Below, one piece after another: positions 20,503-30,356 of a stretch of 64,000 nucleotides of DNA (the stretch's first letter is position 1; every line of letters starts with the position of its first letter). Position numbers and translations under genes: made by a program. The stretch is from contig JAECRL010000011.1 of the NCBI GenBank assembly GCA_016000265.1, positions 94,747-158,746 of the forward strand. Direction: 5' to 3'. Source of the DNA: Burkholderiales bacterium (GTDB lineage Bacteria; Pseudomonadota; Gammaproteobacteria; Burkholderiales; Burkholderiaceae_C). Under the pieces are notes generated by a model, which was not told the origin of the DNA, searched no databases, and saw only the letters and a list, made by a program, of their open reading frames with translations.

Positions 20503-21021
20503 TCAGATCTGGGCGGCGGCCAGGAAGCAACTCAGGCTGGCCACCACCGTCAGGCGAAAGCGCAACGTGAGCCAGCCTGCGGCGCCCAGCTCCAGGTAGT
20601 GCTTGCGGTCGGCGAGGTAGCAGCCGATGAGCAAGGCCCCCAGCAAGGCCAGGCCAGCGTGTGGCGGCATGAGCAGCGCCACCCACGCCGCCAGGGAAAA
20701 AGCGATGCCCGTCCACAGGGAGCGGCGTTGGTAGCCTGGTACGTCCGCTGCGGTGTGATCCGCCTGGGATGAACCCATGACCAGGCCCCAACGCATGCCA
20801 CCGAGGAACGACAGGATCAGGGCCGCGTAGGCGCTGAGCGCGCGCACCACGAAGGCAAAAGGCTCCTCGTCGATGCGCCCCACCAGCAACCACACGAACA
20901 GCGACCCGCCCACGAAGGGGATCAAGCCGGCGTAGCCCAGGCGAAGGGCGAGCCGATTGGGCTCGGCGTGATGGGGGTGGGGAGGGGAGGGCTGGGCCGT
21001 GGGGGCGGTGGCGTGAGGCAT
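20503..21021 (-). CDS. DUF3429 integral membrane protein
   Basis: This 172-residue protein has about five hydrophobic segments, starting with LGYAGLIPFVGGSLFVWLLVG. The motif AALILSFLGGMRWGL is typical of DUF3429 (about residues 66-80). Function is unknown. It lies 33 nt upstream of the M61 peptidase on the same strand. The first 25 residues are Pro/His-rich, so the true start could be slightly internal, though no better start is evident. Confidence 0.8.
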   Translation of the reverse strand: MPHATAPTAQPSPPHPHHAEPNRLALRLGYAGLIPFVGGSLFVWLLVGRIDEEPFAFVVRALSAYAALILSFLGGMRWGLVMGSSQADHTAADVPGYQRRSLWTGIAFSLAAWVALLMPPHAGLALLGALLIGCYLADRKHYLELGAAGWLTLRFRLTVVASLSCFLAAAQI

Positions 21022-21116
21022 GCGAAGTGAAACCAGGTGCTGAAAACGAGATCGTCAAGCCGCATTGTGTCAAGAACGGCCCCCGTGCGCTGGCACCGGG
21101 GCGCGTTCCCCCGTGC

Positions 21117-21914
21117 TCAGGCGGCCAGCCAGCTGAACACGGCCGGCACGTCGGTGGGCAGCGCCAGCGCCTGCTGGCGCCAGCGGGCCACGGTGTCCGT
21201 GCGCGTGAAGCCCCCGCGCAGCGTCAGGCCGCAGCTCACGTTGAGCAGCGTCTGGGGCTGCAGGTGTTGCAGCAGCGCCTGCCACATGGCTGGGTTGCGG
21301 TAGGGCGTCTCGATCACCAGCTGAGTCTGGTGTGCTTTGCGCGACGTTCCCTCCAGCTCGCGGATGCGCTGGGCGCGCTGGGTGGCGTCCGTGGGGAGGT
21401 AGCCCACGAAAGCGAAGCTCTGTCCATGCAGCCCGCTGCCGGCCAGCGCCAGCACCAGCGAGCTGGGGCCGGACAGGGGCAGCACCGTCAGGCCCGCGCG
21501 ATGCGCCGCCTGGACCACGGCGGCCCCCGGGTCGGCCACGCCAGGCAGCCCGGCCTCCGAGATCAAGCCGATGTCGTGCCCGCTGCGCGCCGGCGCCAGC
21601 AAGGCTTCGACGGCCTGACGCTCGACGCCCGGCGCAGCGGGTTTGCCCCCTTTGGGGGGGCGTGGCAACTCCTGGATGTCCAGCGACTGGAGCGGTGCGG
21701 ACAAAGGCGTGATCGCCTCCACCCGTTTCAGGAAGGCCCGGGTGGTTTTGGCGTTTTCTGCCACCCAATGCCGCAGCCGCGCCGCAGCCTGGATGGCCCC
21801 CAGCGGGAGCACCTCCTGCAAATCGGGCGGGGCGCCTGCGGTCGGGTCGATGCAACCCAGGTCCAGCGTGTTGGGGATCAGCAGCAGCCGACCGAGGGTG
21901 AGGGCGTCAGCCAT
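21117..21914 (-). CDS. RsmI-like SAM-dependent methyltransferase (tetrapyrrole methylase fold)
   Basis: This 265-residue protein is related to RsmI, the 2'-O-methyltransferase of 16S rRNA C1402. It has the family features SEAGLPGVADPGAAVV and LPLSGPSSLVLALAGSGLHGQSFAFVGYLP (about residues 118-170). The N-terminus lacks the usual GTLYVVATPIGNLGD and instead starts LGRLLLIPNTLDLG. It therefore belongs to a divergent subgroup, and its substrate may not be C1402. It overlaps the maf gene by 8 nt. Confidence 0.82.
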   Translation of the reverse strand: MADALTLGRLLLIPNTLDLGCIDPTAGAPPDLQEVLPLGAIQAAARLRHWVAENAKTTRAFLKRVEAITPLSAPLQSLDIQELPRPPKGGKPAAPGVERQAVEALLAPARSGHDIGLISEAGLPGVADPGAAVVQAAHRAGLTVLPLSGPSSLVLALAGSGLHGQSFAFVGYLPTDATQRAQRIRELEGTSRKAHQTQLVIETPYRNPAMWQALLQHLQPQTLLNVSCGLTLRGGFTRTDTVARWRQQALALPTDVPAVFSWLAA

Positions 21915-22626
21915 GATGAGGGGCAGGGTTGGAAGGGGGTGGTTGGGGGGTGTCTTGAGCGCGCAGGGCGGCCAGCAGGTCCAGCCCGACAGCAGCCAGC
22001 AGGCGACGCGTGGCGATCAAGGGCAGGCCGATCAGGGACGTCGGGTCGTCGGAGTCGATGCGCTCCAGCAGCGCGATGCCCAGCCCCTCGCACTTGGCGC
22101 TGCCCGCGCAGTCGTAGGGCTGCTCGCGCTGCAAATAGGTTTCGATGTCGTCGTCGCTCAGTTCGCGAAACGTCACGGCCACCGAACTCAGCGCCTCCTC
22201 AAGACGCCCTGTGCGAGGTCGAAGCACGCACACGGCGGTGTGAAAGTGCACCACCTGCCCGCGCATCGCACGCAACTGCGCCACGGCGCCCGCGTGGTCG
22301 CCCGGCTTGCCCAGCGCTTGCCCGCCGAGGTCCGCCACCTGGTCGGAGCCGATGACGACGACGTCGTCGCTGGACAGGATGTCGCCGCCACCCTGGCAGC
22401 GCGCGGCCACCGCCTCGGCTTTGGCGCGAGCCAGTCGCTGCGCCAGGGCCCGCGGCGCCTCGCCCGGCCGTGGGCTCTCATCGGTGTGCGGCGCCACGGC
22501 GTCGAAGGCAAGCCCCAGCCTGGCCAGCAACTCCCGCCGGTAAGTCGAGGTCGAGCCCAGCACCAGGCGGGGGGGGGCGCTGGGTCGGGCGGGGGACGGG
22601 GAGGGCGAGCGGTGCATGGCGCGCAT
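21907..22626 (-). CDS. Maf/YceF-type nucleotide pyrophosphatase
   Basis: This 239-residue protein of the Maf family hydrolyses non-canonical nucleoside triphosphates; the YceF group prefers m7GTP. It shows the N-terminal LGSTSTYRRELLARLG (S-x-x-R), DESPRPGEAP, IGSDQVADLGGQALGKP and the C-terminal CEGLGIALLERIDSDDPTSLIGLPL. It is divergent from yceD-rpmF, the conserved neighbour arrangement of yceF in many bacteria, which favours the YceF subgroup. The first 17 residues are Ser/Pro-rich and may not be part of the fold; the start could be internal. Confidence 0.88.
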   Translation of the reverse strand: MRAMHRSPSPSPARPSAPPRLVLGSTSTYRRELLARLGLAFDAVAPHTDESPRPGEAPRALAQRLARAKAEAVAARCQGGGDILSSDDVVVIGSDQVADLGGQALGKPGDHAGAVAQLRAMRGQVVHFHTAVCVLRPRTGRLEEALSSVAVTFRELSDDDIETYLQREQPYDCAGSAKCEGLGIALLERIDSDDPTSLIGLPLIATRRLLAAVGLDLLAALRAQDTPQPPPSNPAPHHG

Positions 22627-22688
22627 TGTCCGCGGATTTGACGGACGGGCCTCGGTGCCCCGGTCGGCGAAGCCACTAAACTCGCGGC

Positions 22689-23279
22689 ATGAAAACGCGC
22701 GCTTTTGCCCCCGAAAAACTCGACGTCCAGGCTTTCATCGAGGACGCCGCCTCCCTGACGGGCCAGACCCCCGTGGCCGCCCTGCCGCGGCTGGCCTCCG
22801 GTTTGTCTCCCGAAGCGGACCTGGCCGGCTTGCCCCCCGTGACCTGGTCGGCAACGGGGCGCCTGGTGCCTCAGCGCGTCGGCGCCCCCGAACTCTGGCT
22901 GGACCTGCAAGCCGAGGCCGACCTGGAGTGGGAGTGCCAACGCTGCCTGCATGGCGTGCGCCTGCCCGTGACGCTGGAGCGCCAGATCCGTTTCGCCCGC
23001 GATGAAGCCGAGGCCGCGCAACTGGATGCCGACTCGGACGACGACGTGCTGGGCCTGTCGCGCAACTTCAACCTCATCGAATTGATCGAAGACGAACTGA
23101 TCATGGCCCAGCCCATCGTGCCGCGCCACGAGGCCTGCCCCACGGACGTCGCCTCCCTCATGGCCGACGAGTCCGAGACGCCGGTGCCCGGCGCGCCGGT
23201 GGACGCCGAGCCAGTCGCCCCAGAGCGCCCCCACCCCTTTGCGGCGCTGGCGGCGCTCAAGAAACCGAAGCCCGACTGA
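22689..23279 (+). CDS. yceD: YceD (DUF177) protein linked to 23S rRNA accumulation
   Basis: This 196-residue DUF177 protein is probably involved in ribosome assembly and 23S rRNA levels. It retains the conserved WECQRCLHGVRLPV (about residue 79, with the C-x-x-C pair) and FNLIELIEDELIMAQPIVPRH (about 117). It is followed by rpmF, the standard yceD-rpmF-plsX order. The C-terminus ends in a Pro-rich tail with HPFAALAALKK, the last conserved block. Confidence 0.9.
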   Translation: MKTRAFAPEKLDVQAFIEDAASLTGQTPVAALPRLASGLSPEADLAGLPPVTWSATGRLVPQRVGAPELWLDLQAEADLEWECQRCLHGVRLPVTLERQIRFARDEAEAAQLDADSDDDVLGLSRNFNLIELIEDELIMAQPIVPRHEACPTDVASLMADESETPVPGAPVDAEPVAPERPHPFAALAALKKPKPD

Positions 23280-23304
23280 GCATTTGGGTCCGCAATCGGG
23301 TTTG

Positions 23305-23313
23305 TGCTAGAAT
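23305..23313 (+). promoter_or_regulatory. Extended -10 promoter for rpmF and the fatty-acid genes
   Basis: TGCTAGAAT is an extended -10 element in the 200-nt gap after yceD. No strong -35 partner is visible, as is usual with extended -10 promoters. It could give rpmF-plsX-fab transcription independent of yceD. Confidence 0.5.
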
Positions 23314-23479
23314 CTCGCTTTTTCCGGGATCTGCATTTGCGGGTTGAGTGCGCCACAGGCGGCTTGGTCGTGATTTCAGCACCCATTCACCAGTTGCCGC
23401 ATGCGGACTGTGGGCCCAGGGTTCGCACGGCATTGGCATACACCGACCACAAATCGCCCACAACTCGCACGGAGTCATC

Positions 23480-23662
23480 ATGGCCGTTCAGCAAAACAAG
23501 AAGTCGCCTTCCAAGCGTGGCATGCACCGCTCGCACAACGCCCTGGTCACCCCGGGTACCGCCGTCGAGTCCACCACCGGTGAAGTGCACCTGCGTCACC
23601 ACATCAGCCCGACCGGTTTCTACCGCGGTCGCAAGGTCCTCAAGACCAAGGCCGACGCCTGA
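23480..23662 (+). CDS. rpmF: 50S ribosomal protein L32
   Basis: This 60-residue small basic protein starts at the ATG at 23480, opening [20 protein letters not shown]. The conserved [15 protein letters not shown] block is near the C-terminus. It lacks the two CxxC pairs found in zinc-binding L32 forms, so this is the zinc-free version. It is followed by plsX, as in most proteobacteria. Confidence 0.98.
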   Translation: MAVQQNKKSPSKRGMHRSHNALVTPGTAVESTTGEVHLRHHISPTGFYRGRKVLKTKADA

Positions 23663-23861
23663 TCGGCTGATTCCTGAGCCGGTCCGCTTTCGGGCCGAGC
23701 CAGTGCGCTTTCCAAGCCAAGAGGGCTGGACAACCCGTTAACATGGGTTTGCCGGCCCTTCGTTTTTGTCGGTCGCGTTTTGTCGATCGCGTCTTGTCGA
23801 TTGGTCTGCCGGCCTCCGCCTGGCTGACGTCCTCATCCGGCCCTCGCCGTCGTCATCGCCC

Positions 23862-24995
23862 ATGAGTTCTGTCATTTCCCCTTCCTCATCCGCGACCGCC
23901 GGCTCGGCCGGCCTGCTGCCTTCGCCTGTGCGCATCTCGGTGGACTGCATGGGCGGAGACCATGGCCCGTCCGTGACCTTGCCCGCGTGCGAGGCCTTCC
24001 TGGCCAAACACCCCGAGGCCGAGTTGCTTCTGGTCGGCTCGCCCGAGGCGCTGGCACCGGCCCGCTCCTGGGCCCGTTGCCGCATCGTGCCCGCCAGCGA
24101 GGTGGTCACCATGGACGACCCCGTTGAAGTGGCCCTGCGTCGCAAGAAGGACTCCTCCATGCGCGTGGCCATCAGCCAGGTCAAGGCCTCGCCCGAGGCG
24201 CCGGCCGCGGCCCACGCCTGTGTGTCCGCGGGCAACACCGGCGCCCTGATGGCCCTGGCTCGTTACCTGCTCAAGACCGTGGAAGGCATCGATCGCCCGG
24301 CGCTGGCCACCGTCATGCCCAATCAGAAAGACGGCTTCACCACCGTGCTCGACCTGGGTGCCAACGTCGACTGCTCGGCCGAGCACCTGCTGCAGTTCGC
24401 CGTCATGGGCTCGGCCCTGGTGTCGGCTGTGGACGGCAAGGCTTCGCCCAGCGTGGGCCTGCTCAACATCGGCGAAGAGGTCATCAAGGGCAGCGAGGTG
24501 ATCAAGCAGGCGGGCGACCTGCTGCGCCGCGCGCACGAACACGGCCTCATCAATTTCCACGGCAACGTCGAAGGCAACGACATTTTCAAAGGCACTTCGG
24601 ACATCGTGGTCTGCGATGGTTTCGTCGGCAACGTCGCCTTGAAGACCGCCGAAGGCCTGGCCAGCATGTTCGCCTCCTTCATCAAGCAGGAGTTCACGCG
24701 CAACATCGTCACCAAAATGGTGGCTTTGGTGGCCATGCCGGTGCTAAATCGCTTCAAAAACCGCGTTGACCATCGCCGCTACAGTGGGGCGGCCTTGCTG
24801 GGCTTGCGTGGGCTCGTCTTCAAGAGCCACGGCTCTTCGGACAAACTGGCCTTTGAAGTGGCGCTCAATCGCGCTTATGATGCGGCCCGTCATCGACTGC
24901 TGGACCGGGTTCACGACCAGATCGCAGCCACGCTGGTCAGCCTGCCCAACCCGGCAGACCCGACAGCGCAGGCGGATGTGGGACGAGCGGCCTGA
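23862..24995 (+). CDS. plsX: Phosphate acyltransferase PlsX
   Basis: PlsX converts acyl-ACP to acyl-phosphate for phospholipid synthesis at the membrane. The core begins [19 protein letters not shown] about 25 residues in, followed by [41 protein letters not shown] and [15 protein letters not shown], all family hallmarks. I chose the ATG at 23862 (377 residues) over an earlier in-frame GTG/ATG. The true start may be nearer the conserved RISVD, since most PlsX proteins are about 340-350 residues. It is upstream of fabH with 11 nt between. Confidence 0.95.
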   Translation: MSSVISPSSSATAGSAGLLPSPVRISVDCMGGDHGPSVTLPACEAFLAKHPEAELLLVGSPEALAPARSWARCRIVPASEVVTMDDPVEVALRRKKDSSMRVAISQVKASPEAPAAAHACVSAGNTGALMALARYLLKTVEGIDRPALATVMPNQKDGFTTVLDLGANVDCSAEHLLQFAVMGSALVSAVDGKASPSVGLLNIGEEVIKGSEVIKQAGDLLRRAHEHGLINFHGNVEGNDIFKGTSDIVVCDGFVGNVALKTAEGLASMFASFIKQEFTRNIVTKMVALVAMPVLNRFKNRVDHRRYSGAALLGLRGLVFKSHGSSDKLAFEVALNRAYDAARHRLLDRVHDQIAATLVSLPNPADPTAQADVGRAA

Positions 24996-25006
24996 TCCCC
25001 TCATCA

Positions 25007-26074
25007 ATGTCAGAACGACATGCGGGCGACAAGATCGCCCACCCGCCAGCCTCCACCCAGGCTGCACCCCAAGCGCCCCACAAGGGCGCTGTCTCGACAA
25101 ACAGGTTCTCTCGCATCGCCGGCACCGGCAGCTTCCTGCCACCCCATCGGGTGAGCAACCAGGAGCTGGTCGATCGCCTGGCTCGCGATGGCATCCAGAG
25201 CTCCGACGAGTGGATCGTCGAGCGCACGGGCATCCGTGCCCGGCATTTCGCCGAGCCCGACGTCACCGCGAGCAAACTTGGCCTGGCGGCCTGCCAGCGT
25301 GCGCTCGACGCCGCTGGCTGCACACCCGCCGACATCGACCTGATCATCTGCGCCACGTCCACGCCGGACATGGTCTTCCCATCCACGGCCTGCCTGATTC
25401 AGCGCGACCTGGGCGTGGGCGGGTGCCCGGCTTTCGACGTCCAGGCGGTGTGCTCGGGCTTCATCTATGCCCTGACCGTGGCCGACGCCATGATCCGCAC
25501 GGGGGCGGCCAGCCGCGCCCTGGTTGTGGGGGCTGAGGTCTTCTCGCGTCTGCTCGATTTCCGGGACCGGACCACCTGCGTGCTCTTCGGTGACGGCGCC
25601 GGGGCCGTGGTGCTGGAGGCCTCGGATCGCCCCGGCATCGTGGCCGCGCGCTTGCATGCCGACGGCCAACACGTGGGCCTGCTCAACGTCCCTGGCAACG
25701 TCAGCGGTGGGCAGATCCTGGGAGACGCCACCATCAAGATGGACGGGCAGTCTGTCTTCAAGCTGGCCGTCAGCGTGCTCGACAAGGCTGCGCACGAGGT
25801 GCTGGACGCCGCCGGACGCAGCCCCGACTGCATCGACTGGCTCATCCCGCATCAGGCCAACCTGCGCATCATGCAGGGCACCGCCAAAAAATTGAAACTT
25901 CCCTATGACAAGATCGTGGTCACGGTGGATCAGCACGGCAACACCTCCGCTGCATCCATTCCGCTGGCGCTCGATCATGGCGTCCGCTCGGGGCAGGTTC
26001 AGCGCGGCCAGACCCTGATGCTCGAAGGCGTCGGTGGGGGCTTCACCTGGGGCGCCGTGCTCGTCGATTTCTGA
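25007..26074 (+). CDS. fabH: 3-oxoacyl-ACP synthase III (FabH)
   Basis: FabH condenses acetyl-CoA with malonyl-ACP to start fatty-acid synthesis. The catalytic cysteine is in [11 protein letters not shown], histidine in [10 protein letters not shown] and asparagine in [13 protein letters not shown]; the C-terminal [15 protein letters not shown] is typical. The homologous core begins [18 protein letters not shown], about 33 residues after the ATG used here. The N-terminal extension is unusual, so the start may be misplaced, although no better start codon with a ribosome site is evident between. Confidence 0.95.
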   Translation: MSERHAGDKIAHPPASTQAAPQAPHKGAVSTNRFSRIAGTGSFLPPHRVSNQELVDRLARDGIQSSDEWIVERTGIRARHFAEPDVTASKLGLAACQRALDAAGCTPADIDLIICATSTPDMVFPSTACLIQRDLGVGGCPAFDVQAVCSGFIYALTVADAMIRTGAASRALVVGAEVFSRLLDFRDRTTCVLFGDGAGAVVLEASDRPGIVAARLHADGQHVGLLNVPGNVSGGQILGDATIKMDGQSVFKLAVSVLDKAAHEVLDAAGRSPDCIDWLIPHQANLRIMQGTAKKLKLPYDKIVVTVDQHGNTSAASIPLALDHGVRSGQVQRGQTLMLEGVGGGFTWGAVLVDF

Positions 26075-26136
26075 GCGGCCCTCGTTTCATCTTCCCCATC
26101 TCGTCACACCCACAAAAACATCCAAGGACGACACAC

Positions 26137-27075
26137 ATGACCGCGTTCGCATTCGTCTTCCCGGGTCAAGGCTCGCAATCCGTTGGCATGCTCGACGCCT
26201 GGGGTGATCACGCCGCCGTGCGCGACACCCTCGCCGAGGCCTCCGACGCCCTGGGCGAAGACATCCGCAAGCTGATCGCCGAAGGCCCCAAAGAGGCCTT
26301 GGACCTGACCACCAACACCCAGCCCGTCATGTTGACGGCCGGCGTGGCGTGCTGGCGCGCCTGGCTGGCTGAAACCGGCCTGACGCCCTCTGCCGTGGCG
26401 GGGCACTCGCTGGGTGAGTACACCGCCCTCGTGGCAGCGGGCGTGCTGACTTTGAAGGACGCGCTGCCCCTGGTTCGTTTCCGCGCCCAGGCCATGCAGG
26501 ACGCCGTGCCCGTGGGCATGGGCGGCATGGCCGCCATCCTCGGCATGGACGCCGAGGGCGTCAAAGCAGGGTGTGCGCAGGTTGCGGCTGAAACCGGCCA
26601 GGCCGTTGAAGCCGTGAACTTCAACGACCCCAAGCAGACCGTCATCGCGGGCACCAAGGCCGGCGTGGAAAAAGCCTGTGAATGGCTCAAGGCCGCCGGT
26701 GCCAAGCGTGCGCTGCCTTTGCCCGTGTCCGCGCCGTTTCACAGCAGTCTGATGAAGCCCGCCGCCGAGCGCCTGAAGGAAAAGCTCGCGGCCACGCCGT
26801 TTGCAGCGCCCCGGTTCGCCGTCGTCAACAACATCGACGTGGCCGTGGCCCAGGACCCCGACGCGTTTCGCGATGCGCTCTATCGCCAGGCCTTCGGCCC
26901 CGTGCGCTGGGTCGAGACCATCCAGGCCCTCAAGGCCCGCGGCCTCTCGCACGTGGTTGAATGTGGTCCGGGCAAGGTCCTCTCCGGCATGGTCAAGCGC
27001 ATCGACGCCGACCTGATCACGGCCACCGTGCTGGACCCGGCTTCGCTGGCCGAGGCCCGTGCCCTGCTGGGCTGA
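26137..27075 (+). CDS. fabD: Malonyl-CoA:ACP transacylase (FabD)
   Basis: FabD loads malonyl groups onto ACP. This 312-residue protein opens with FAFVFPGQGSQSVGML, has the nucleophile in GHSLGEYTALVAAG (serine about residue 90), the arginine in VRFRAQAMQ and the histidine in SAPFHSSLMKPA. It is in the middle of the fab operon, with fabG 29 nt downstream. Confidence 0.97.
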   Translation: MTAFAFVFPGQGSQSVGMLDAWGDHAAVRDTLAEASDALGEDIRKLIAEGPKEALDLTTNTQPVMLTAGVACWRAWLAETGLTPSAVAGHSLGEYTALVAAGVLTLKDALPLVRFRAQAMQDAVPVGMGGMAAILGMDAEGVKAGCAQVAAETGQAVEAVNFNDPKQTVIAGTKAGVEKACEWLKAAGAKRALPLPVSAPFHSSLMKPAAERLKEKLAATPFAAPRFAVVNNIDVAVAQDPDAFRDALYRQAFGPVRWVETIQALKARGLSHVVECGPGKVLSGMVKRIDADLITATVLDPASLAEARALLG

Positions 27076-27104
27076 GGGCCCGAATCGTTTCAAGAGAACA
27101 CACC

Positions 27105-27851
27105 ATGAGCACCGAATTCAAAGGACAGATCGCGCTGGTCACCGGCGCCAGTCGCGGCATCGGTCGCGCCATCGCCGTGGCCCTGGCTCAGCGTGGCCTG
27201 AAGGTCATCGGCACGGCCACGTCTGAGGCGGGCGCGCAAGCCATCACCGAGGGCCTTTCGGCCTTCGAGGGCTCCAAGGGCATCGTGTTGAACGTGACCG
27301 ACGCCGCGGGCGTGGACGCCGCCATCGACGCCATCCTCAAGGAGCACGGCGCCTTGCACGTGTTGATCAACAACGCAGGCATCACCCGCGACACCCTGGC
27401 CATGCGCATGAAGGATGACGACTGGGATGCCGTGATGGACACCAACCTCAAGGCCGTCTTTCGCTTGAGTCGCGCCGTGATGCGCCCCATGATGAAACAG
27501 CGTCATGGCCGCATCATCAGCATCACCTCGGTGGTGGGCGCCAGCGGCAACCCTGGGCAGGCCAACTACGCTGCCGCCAAGGCCGGCGTGGCCGGCATGA
27601 CCCGCGCCCTGGCCCGTGAGCTGGGCAGCCGGGGCGTGACCGTCAACTGCGTGGCACCGGGCTTCATCGACACCGACATGACCAAGGCTTTGTCGGAAGA
27701 ACAACACGCCGCCCTGAAGTCGCAGATCCCGCTGGGGCGACTCGGGCAGCCTGAGGACATCGCCGAGGCCGTGGCCTTCCTGGCCTCGCCGCAAGCCGCC
27801 TACATCACGGGCGTCGAGCTGCACGTCAACGGCGGCATGTTCATGAACTGA
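27105..27851 (+). CDS. fabG: 3-oxoacyl-ACP reductase (FabG)
   Basis: This NADPH-dependent short-chain dehydrogenase of fatty-acid elongation has 248 residues from the ATG at 27105; an overlapping longer frame starts inside fabD and is not used. The cofactor motif is TGASRGIGRAIAVAL and the NNAG block VLINNAGITRD. The catalytic S-Y-K are in SITSVVGASGNPGQANYAAAKAG, and the C-terminus YITGVELHVNGGMFMN is typical of FabG. Confidence 0.97.
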   Translation: MSTEFKGQIALVTGASRGIGRAIAVALAQRGLKVIGTATSEAGAQAITEGLSAFEGSKGIVLNVTDAAGVDAAIDAILKEHGALHVLINNAGITRDTLAMRMKDDDWDAVMDTNLKAVFRLSRAVMRPMMKQRHGRIISITSVVGASGNPGQANYAAAKAGVAGMTRALARELGSRGVTVNCVAPGFIDTDMTKALSEEQHAALKSQIPLGRLGQPEDIAEAVAFLASPQAAYITGVELHVNGGMFMN

Positions 27852-27960
27852 TTTTGAGATCTTGCTGGGGAATCTCAAATTCCTTTTTCGAGCCGTCAGC
27901 GTAATGACACGCTGAGCCGGTAAAATCCCCTGTTTGTTTGCAAACCCTCCTGGAGGAGTC

Positions 27961-28200
27961 ATGAGCGATATCGAAGCACGCGTCAAGAAGATCATTGCAG
28001 AGCAACTCGGCGTGGCCGAGTCTGAAGTCAGCCCCGAGAAGGCTTTCGTTGCCGACCTGGGTGCCGACTCCCTGGACACCGTTGAGCTGGTGATGGCCCT
28101 CGAAGACGAGTTCGGCATCGAGATCCCCGACGAAGAGGCAGAAAAGATCACCACCGTGCAGCTGGCGATCGACTACGCCAAGGCCCACGTCAAGGCCTGA
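27961..28200 (+). CDS. acpP: Acyl carrier protein
   Basis: This 79-residue acidic protein carries the growing acyl chain on a phosphopantetheine arm attached to the serine of [15 protein letters not shown]. The ATG at 27961 follows CTGGAGGAGTC, a strong ribosome site. It lies between fabG and fabF as usual. A perfect 8-bp UUCG hairpin follows the stop, which may adjust its stoichiometry relative to fabF. Confidence 0.98.
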   Translation: MSDIEARVKKIIAEQLGVAESEVSPEKAFVADLGADSLDTVELVMALEDEFGIEIPDEEAEKITTVQLAIDYAKAHVKA

Positions 28201-28215
28201 TCCGCCTCGCAGAGT

Positions 28216-28235
28216 CAAGGCCCTTCGGGGCCTTG
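28216..28235 (+). terminator. UUCG-capped hairpin between acpP and fabF
   Basis: CAAGGCCC and GGGCCTTG pair perfectly around a TTCG loop, a very stable tetraloop hairpin. Only two Ts follow, so it is more likely an attenuating or 3'-end-protecting structure than a full terminator. Confidence 0.6.
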
Positions 28236-28269
28236 TTCGCATGGAACTCAACTTTTTGCATTGGCAAGC

Positions 28270-29514
28270 ATGACCCGTCGTCGCGTCGTCATCACCGGCC
28301 TGGGGCTGATCACTCCCCTGGGCAACCATGTTCAGGACTCCTGGGACGCCCTCGTTGCAGGCCGCTCCGGCATCCAGACCATCACCCAGTTCGACGCTTC
28401 GGCGTTTGCCTGCCAGTTCGCCGGCGAGGTCAAGGGCTTCAACATCGAGGATTACATCCCCGCCAAGGAAGCCCGGCACATGGACCGATTCATCCACTTC
28501 GGGCTGGCTGCAAGCATGCAGGCCGTCCGGGATGCGGGCCTGCCCACCGGTGACGCCCTGACCCCCGAGGTCGCCGAGCGCATCGGTGTCATGGTGGGTT
28601 CGGGCATCGGCGGCCTGCCCATGATCGAGCAGACCCACACCGACTACAAGGAACGCGGCCCCCGCCGCATTTCTCCCTTCTTCGTGCCCGCCTCGATCAT
28701 CAACATGATCAGCGGCCACGTCTCCATCTACCACGGCTTCCGTGGCCCCAACCTGGGCGTCGTCACCGCCTGCACCACGGGCCTGCACGCCATCGGTCTG
28801 GCCGCTCGCCTCATCGAGTGCGGAGACGCCGACATCATGGTCGCCGGGGGCTCCGAGTCCACCGTGTCGCCGCTGGGCGTCGGCGGCTTTGCCGCATCCC
28901 GCGCGCTGTCCACCCGCAACGACGACCCGGCCACCGCCTCGCGCCCGTTCGACAAGGACCGCGACGGTTTCGTGCTGGGCGAGGGCGCCGGCGTCATGGT
29001 GCTGGAGTCCTACGACAGCGCCGTGGCCCGAGGCGCCCGGATCTACGCCGAACTCGCCGGCTTCGGCATGAGCGGCGACGCGCACCACATGACCGCCCCG
29101 GACGTGGATGGCCCCAAGCGTTCGATGCTCAACGCCTTGCGCAACGCTGGCTTGAACACGGACGAGGTGCAGTACCTCAACGCACACGGCACCTCCACGC
29201 CACTGGGTGACGTCAACGAAACCAATGCCATCAAGCTGGCTTTCGGTGACGACGCCAAGAAGCTGGTGGTCAACTCGACCAAGTCCATGACCGGCCACCT
29301 GCTGGGTGGCGCGGGTGGCATCGAGTCGGTGTTCACCGTGCTGGCCATCCACAAACAGGTCTCCCCCCCGACGATCAACATCTTCAACCAGGATCCCGAG
29401 TGCGACCTGGACTACTGCGCCAACACCGCACGCGAGATGAAGATCGACGCCGCGCTGAAGAACAACTTCGGCTTCGGTGGCACCAACGGGTCCCTCGTTT
29501 TCAAGCGCATCTGA
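28270..29514 (+). CDS. fabF: 3-oxoacyl-ACP synthase II (FabF)
   Basis: FabF is the elongating condensing enzyme of fatty-acid synthesis. From the ATG at 28270 it has 414 residues, starting MTRRRVVITGLGLITPLGN. The catalytic cysteine is in VVTACTTGLHAIG, and the two histidines are in NAHGTSTPLGD and KSMTGHLLGGAGG. A TTG nine bases earlier is also in frame but less likely. It is followed by an uncharacterised gene and rpoE. Confidence 0.97.
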   Translation: MTRRRVVITGLGLITPLGNHVQDSWDALVAGRSGIQTITQFDASAFACQFAGEVKGFNIEDYIPAKEARHMDRFIHFGLAASMQAVRDAGLPTGDALTPEVAERIGVMVGSGIGGLPMIEQTHTDYKERGPRRISPFFVPASIINMISGHVSIYHGFRGPNLGVVTACTTGLHAIGLAARLIECGDADIMVAGGSESTVSPLGVGGFAASRALSTRNDDPATASRPFDKDRDGFVLGEGAGVMVLESYDSAVARGARIYAELAGFGMSGDAHHMTAPDVDGPKRSMLNALRNAGLNTDEVQYLNAHGTSTPLGDVNETNAIKLAFGDDAKKLVVNSTKSMTGHLLGGAGGIESVFTVLAIHKQVSPPTINIFNQDPECDLDYCANTAREMKIDAALKNNFGFGGTNGSLVFKRI

Positions 29515-29564
29515 CCTCATCTGCAGCGGGTTGTGCAGGTTTGATCCGCTGAACCTTGCCCAAC

Positions 29565-30356
29565 ATGTCGATCCTGGCTCCGCTGCTGCGTCCAGCGTCC
29601 TGGCGCCTGGCGCCGGGCGCCGCCGACGCCCCCCTGATCCGCCTGGCCGGACAGGCCCTCATCGTGCTCAGTGGCCTGGCCTTGCTGGCCTGGTCCCTGG
29701 CCACCTGGCACGGCGCCTGGGTGCGCGCACAAATCGACTGGCCTGCTGCCCTCGCGGTGTTGTGCTGCCTGGGGTGGTCCTGGCAGGCTTCGCGCTTGTG
29801 GCGAAACTGGTCTGCACCTTCTCACCGACTGACGTTGCGCTGGACCGGTCCGCCCTCCAGTGGCGGTGGCTGGCGCGTCGATGAATGGGGTGAAGTGGGC
29901 GTTGAGGTGGCCTTGATCTGGGACTGGCAGCACGTGTTGCTGGTTCGACTCAAGCCATTGCAGGGCGGGGCCCCGGTTTGGGTCTGGTTGTCCGAGCGGC
30001 TCGGCAACGAGGTCCACCGACTGCGCACGCTGGTGTGCCTGCCCCCTTCCTTCACCCAGGCCGACGCCAGCGTGGGCGCGGCTTCGGGGCCAGTCGGGGC
30101 GCGCGCCTTGCGCCAGGTGGCATCATCCATGGGTCAACCCGCCCGGAGTGCCCGATCGATGAGCGTCTCGTCCCTGTCTTCCCTGGTGCGCAGCCAGTCC
30201 GTGCGTGGGCCCGGTCGCGGGGTGGACCAGGCGGATTCGGCGGGCTTGGCGGCGCCCCTGCGCATCGAAGACGATTTCCCCTTGACGCAGTTTTTCGACC
30301 GCGACGACCTGGGCTTCGATCCGACACCGGCGCCGTCGACCAAGGGGCCTGCATGA
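29565..30356 (+). CDS. Uncharacterised membrane protein upstream of rpoE
   Basis: This protein of about 263 residues begins MSILAPLLRPASWR. It has two hydrophobic segments (LAGQALIVLSGLALLAWSLATW and WPAALAVLCCLGWSW) within the first 75 residues, then a Trp-rich region and a polar C-terminal tail. Two inner-membrane helices followed by a WRVDEWGEV-type segment recall small YgfX/CptA-like proteins, but this is weak. Its stop overlaps the rpoE start (ATGA), so it is coupled to the sigma factor. Function unknown. Confidence 0.7.
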   Translation: MSILAPLLRPASWRLAPGAADAPLIRLAGQALIVLSGLALLAWSLATWHGAWVRAQIDWPAALAVLCCLGWSWQASRLWRNWSAPSHRLTLRWTGPPSSGGGWRVDEWGEVGVEVALIWDWQHVLLVRLKPLQGGAPVWVWLSERLGNEVHRLRTLVCLPPSFTQADASVGAASGPVGARALRQVASSMGQPARSARSMSVSSLSSLVRSQSVRGPGRGVDQADSAGLAAPLRIEDDFPLTQFFDRDDLGFDPTPAPSTKGPA

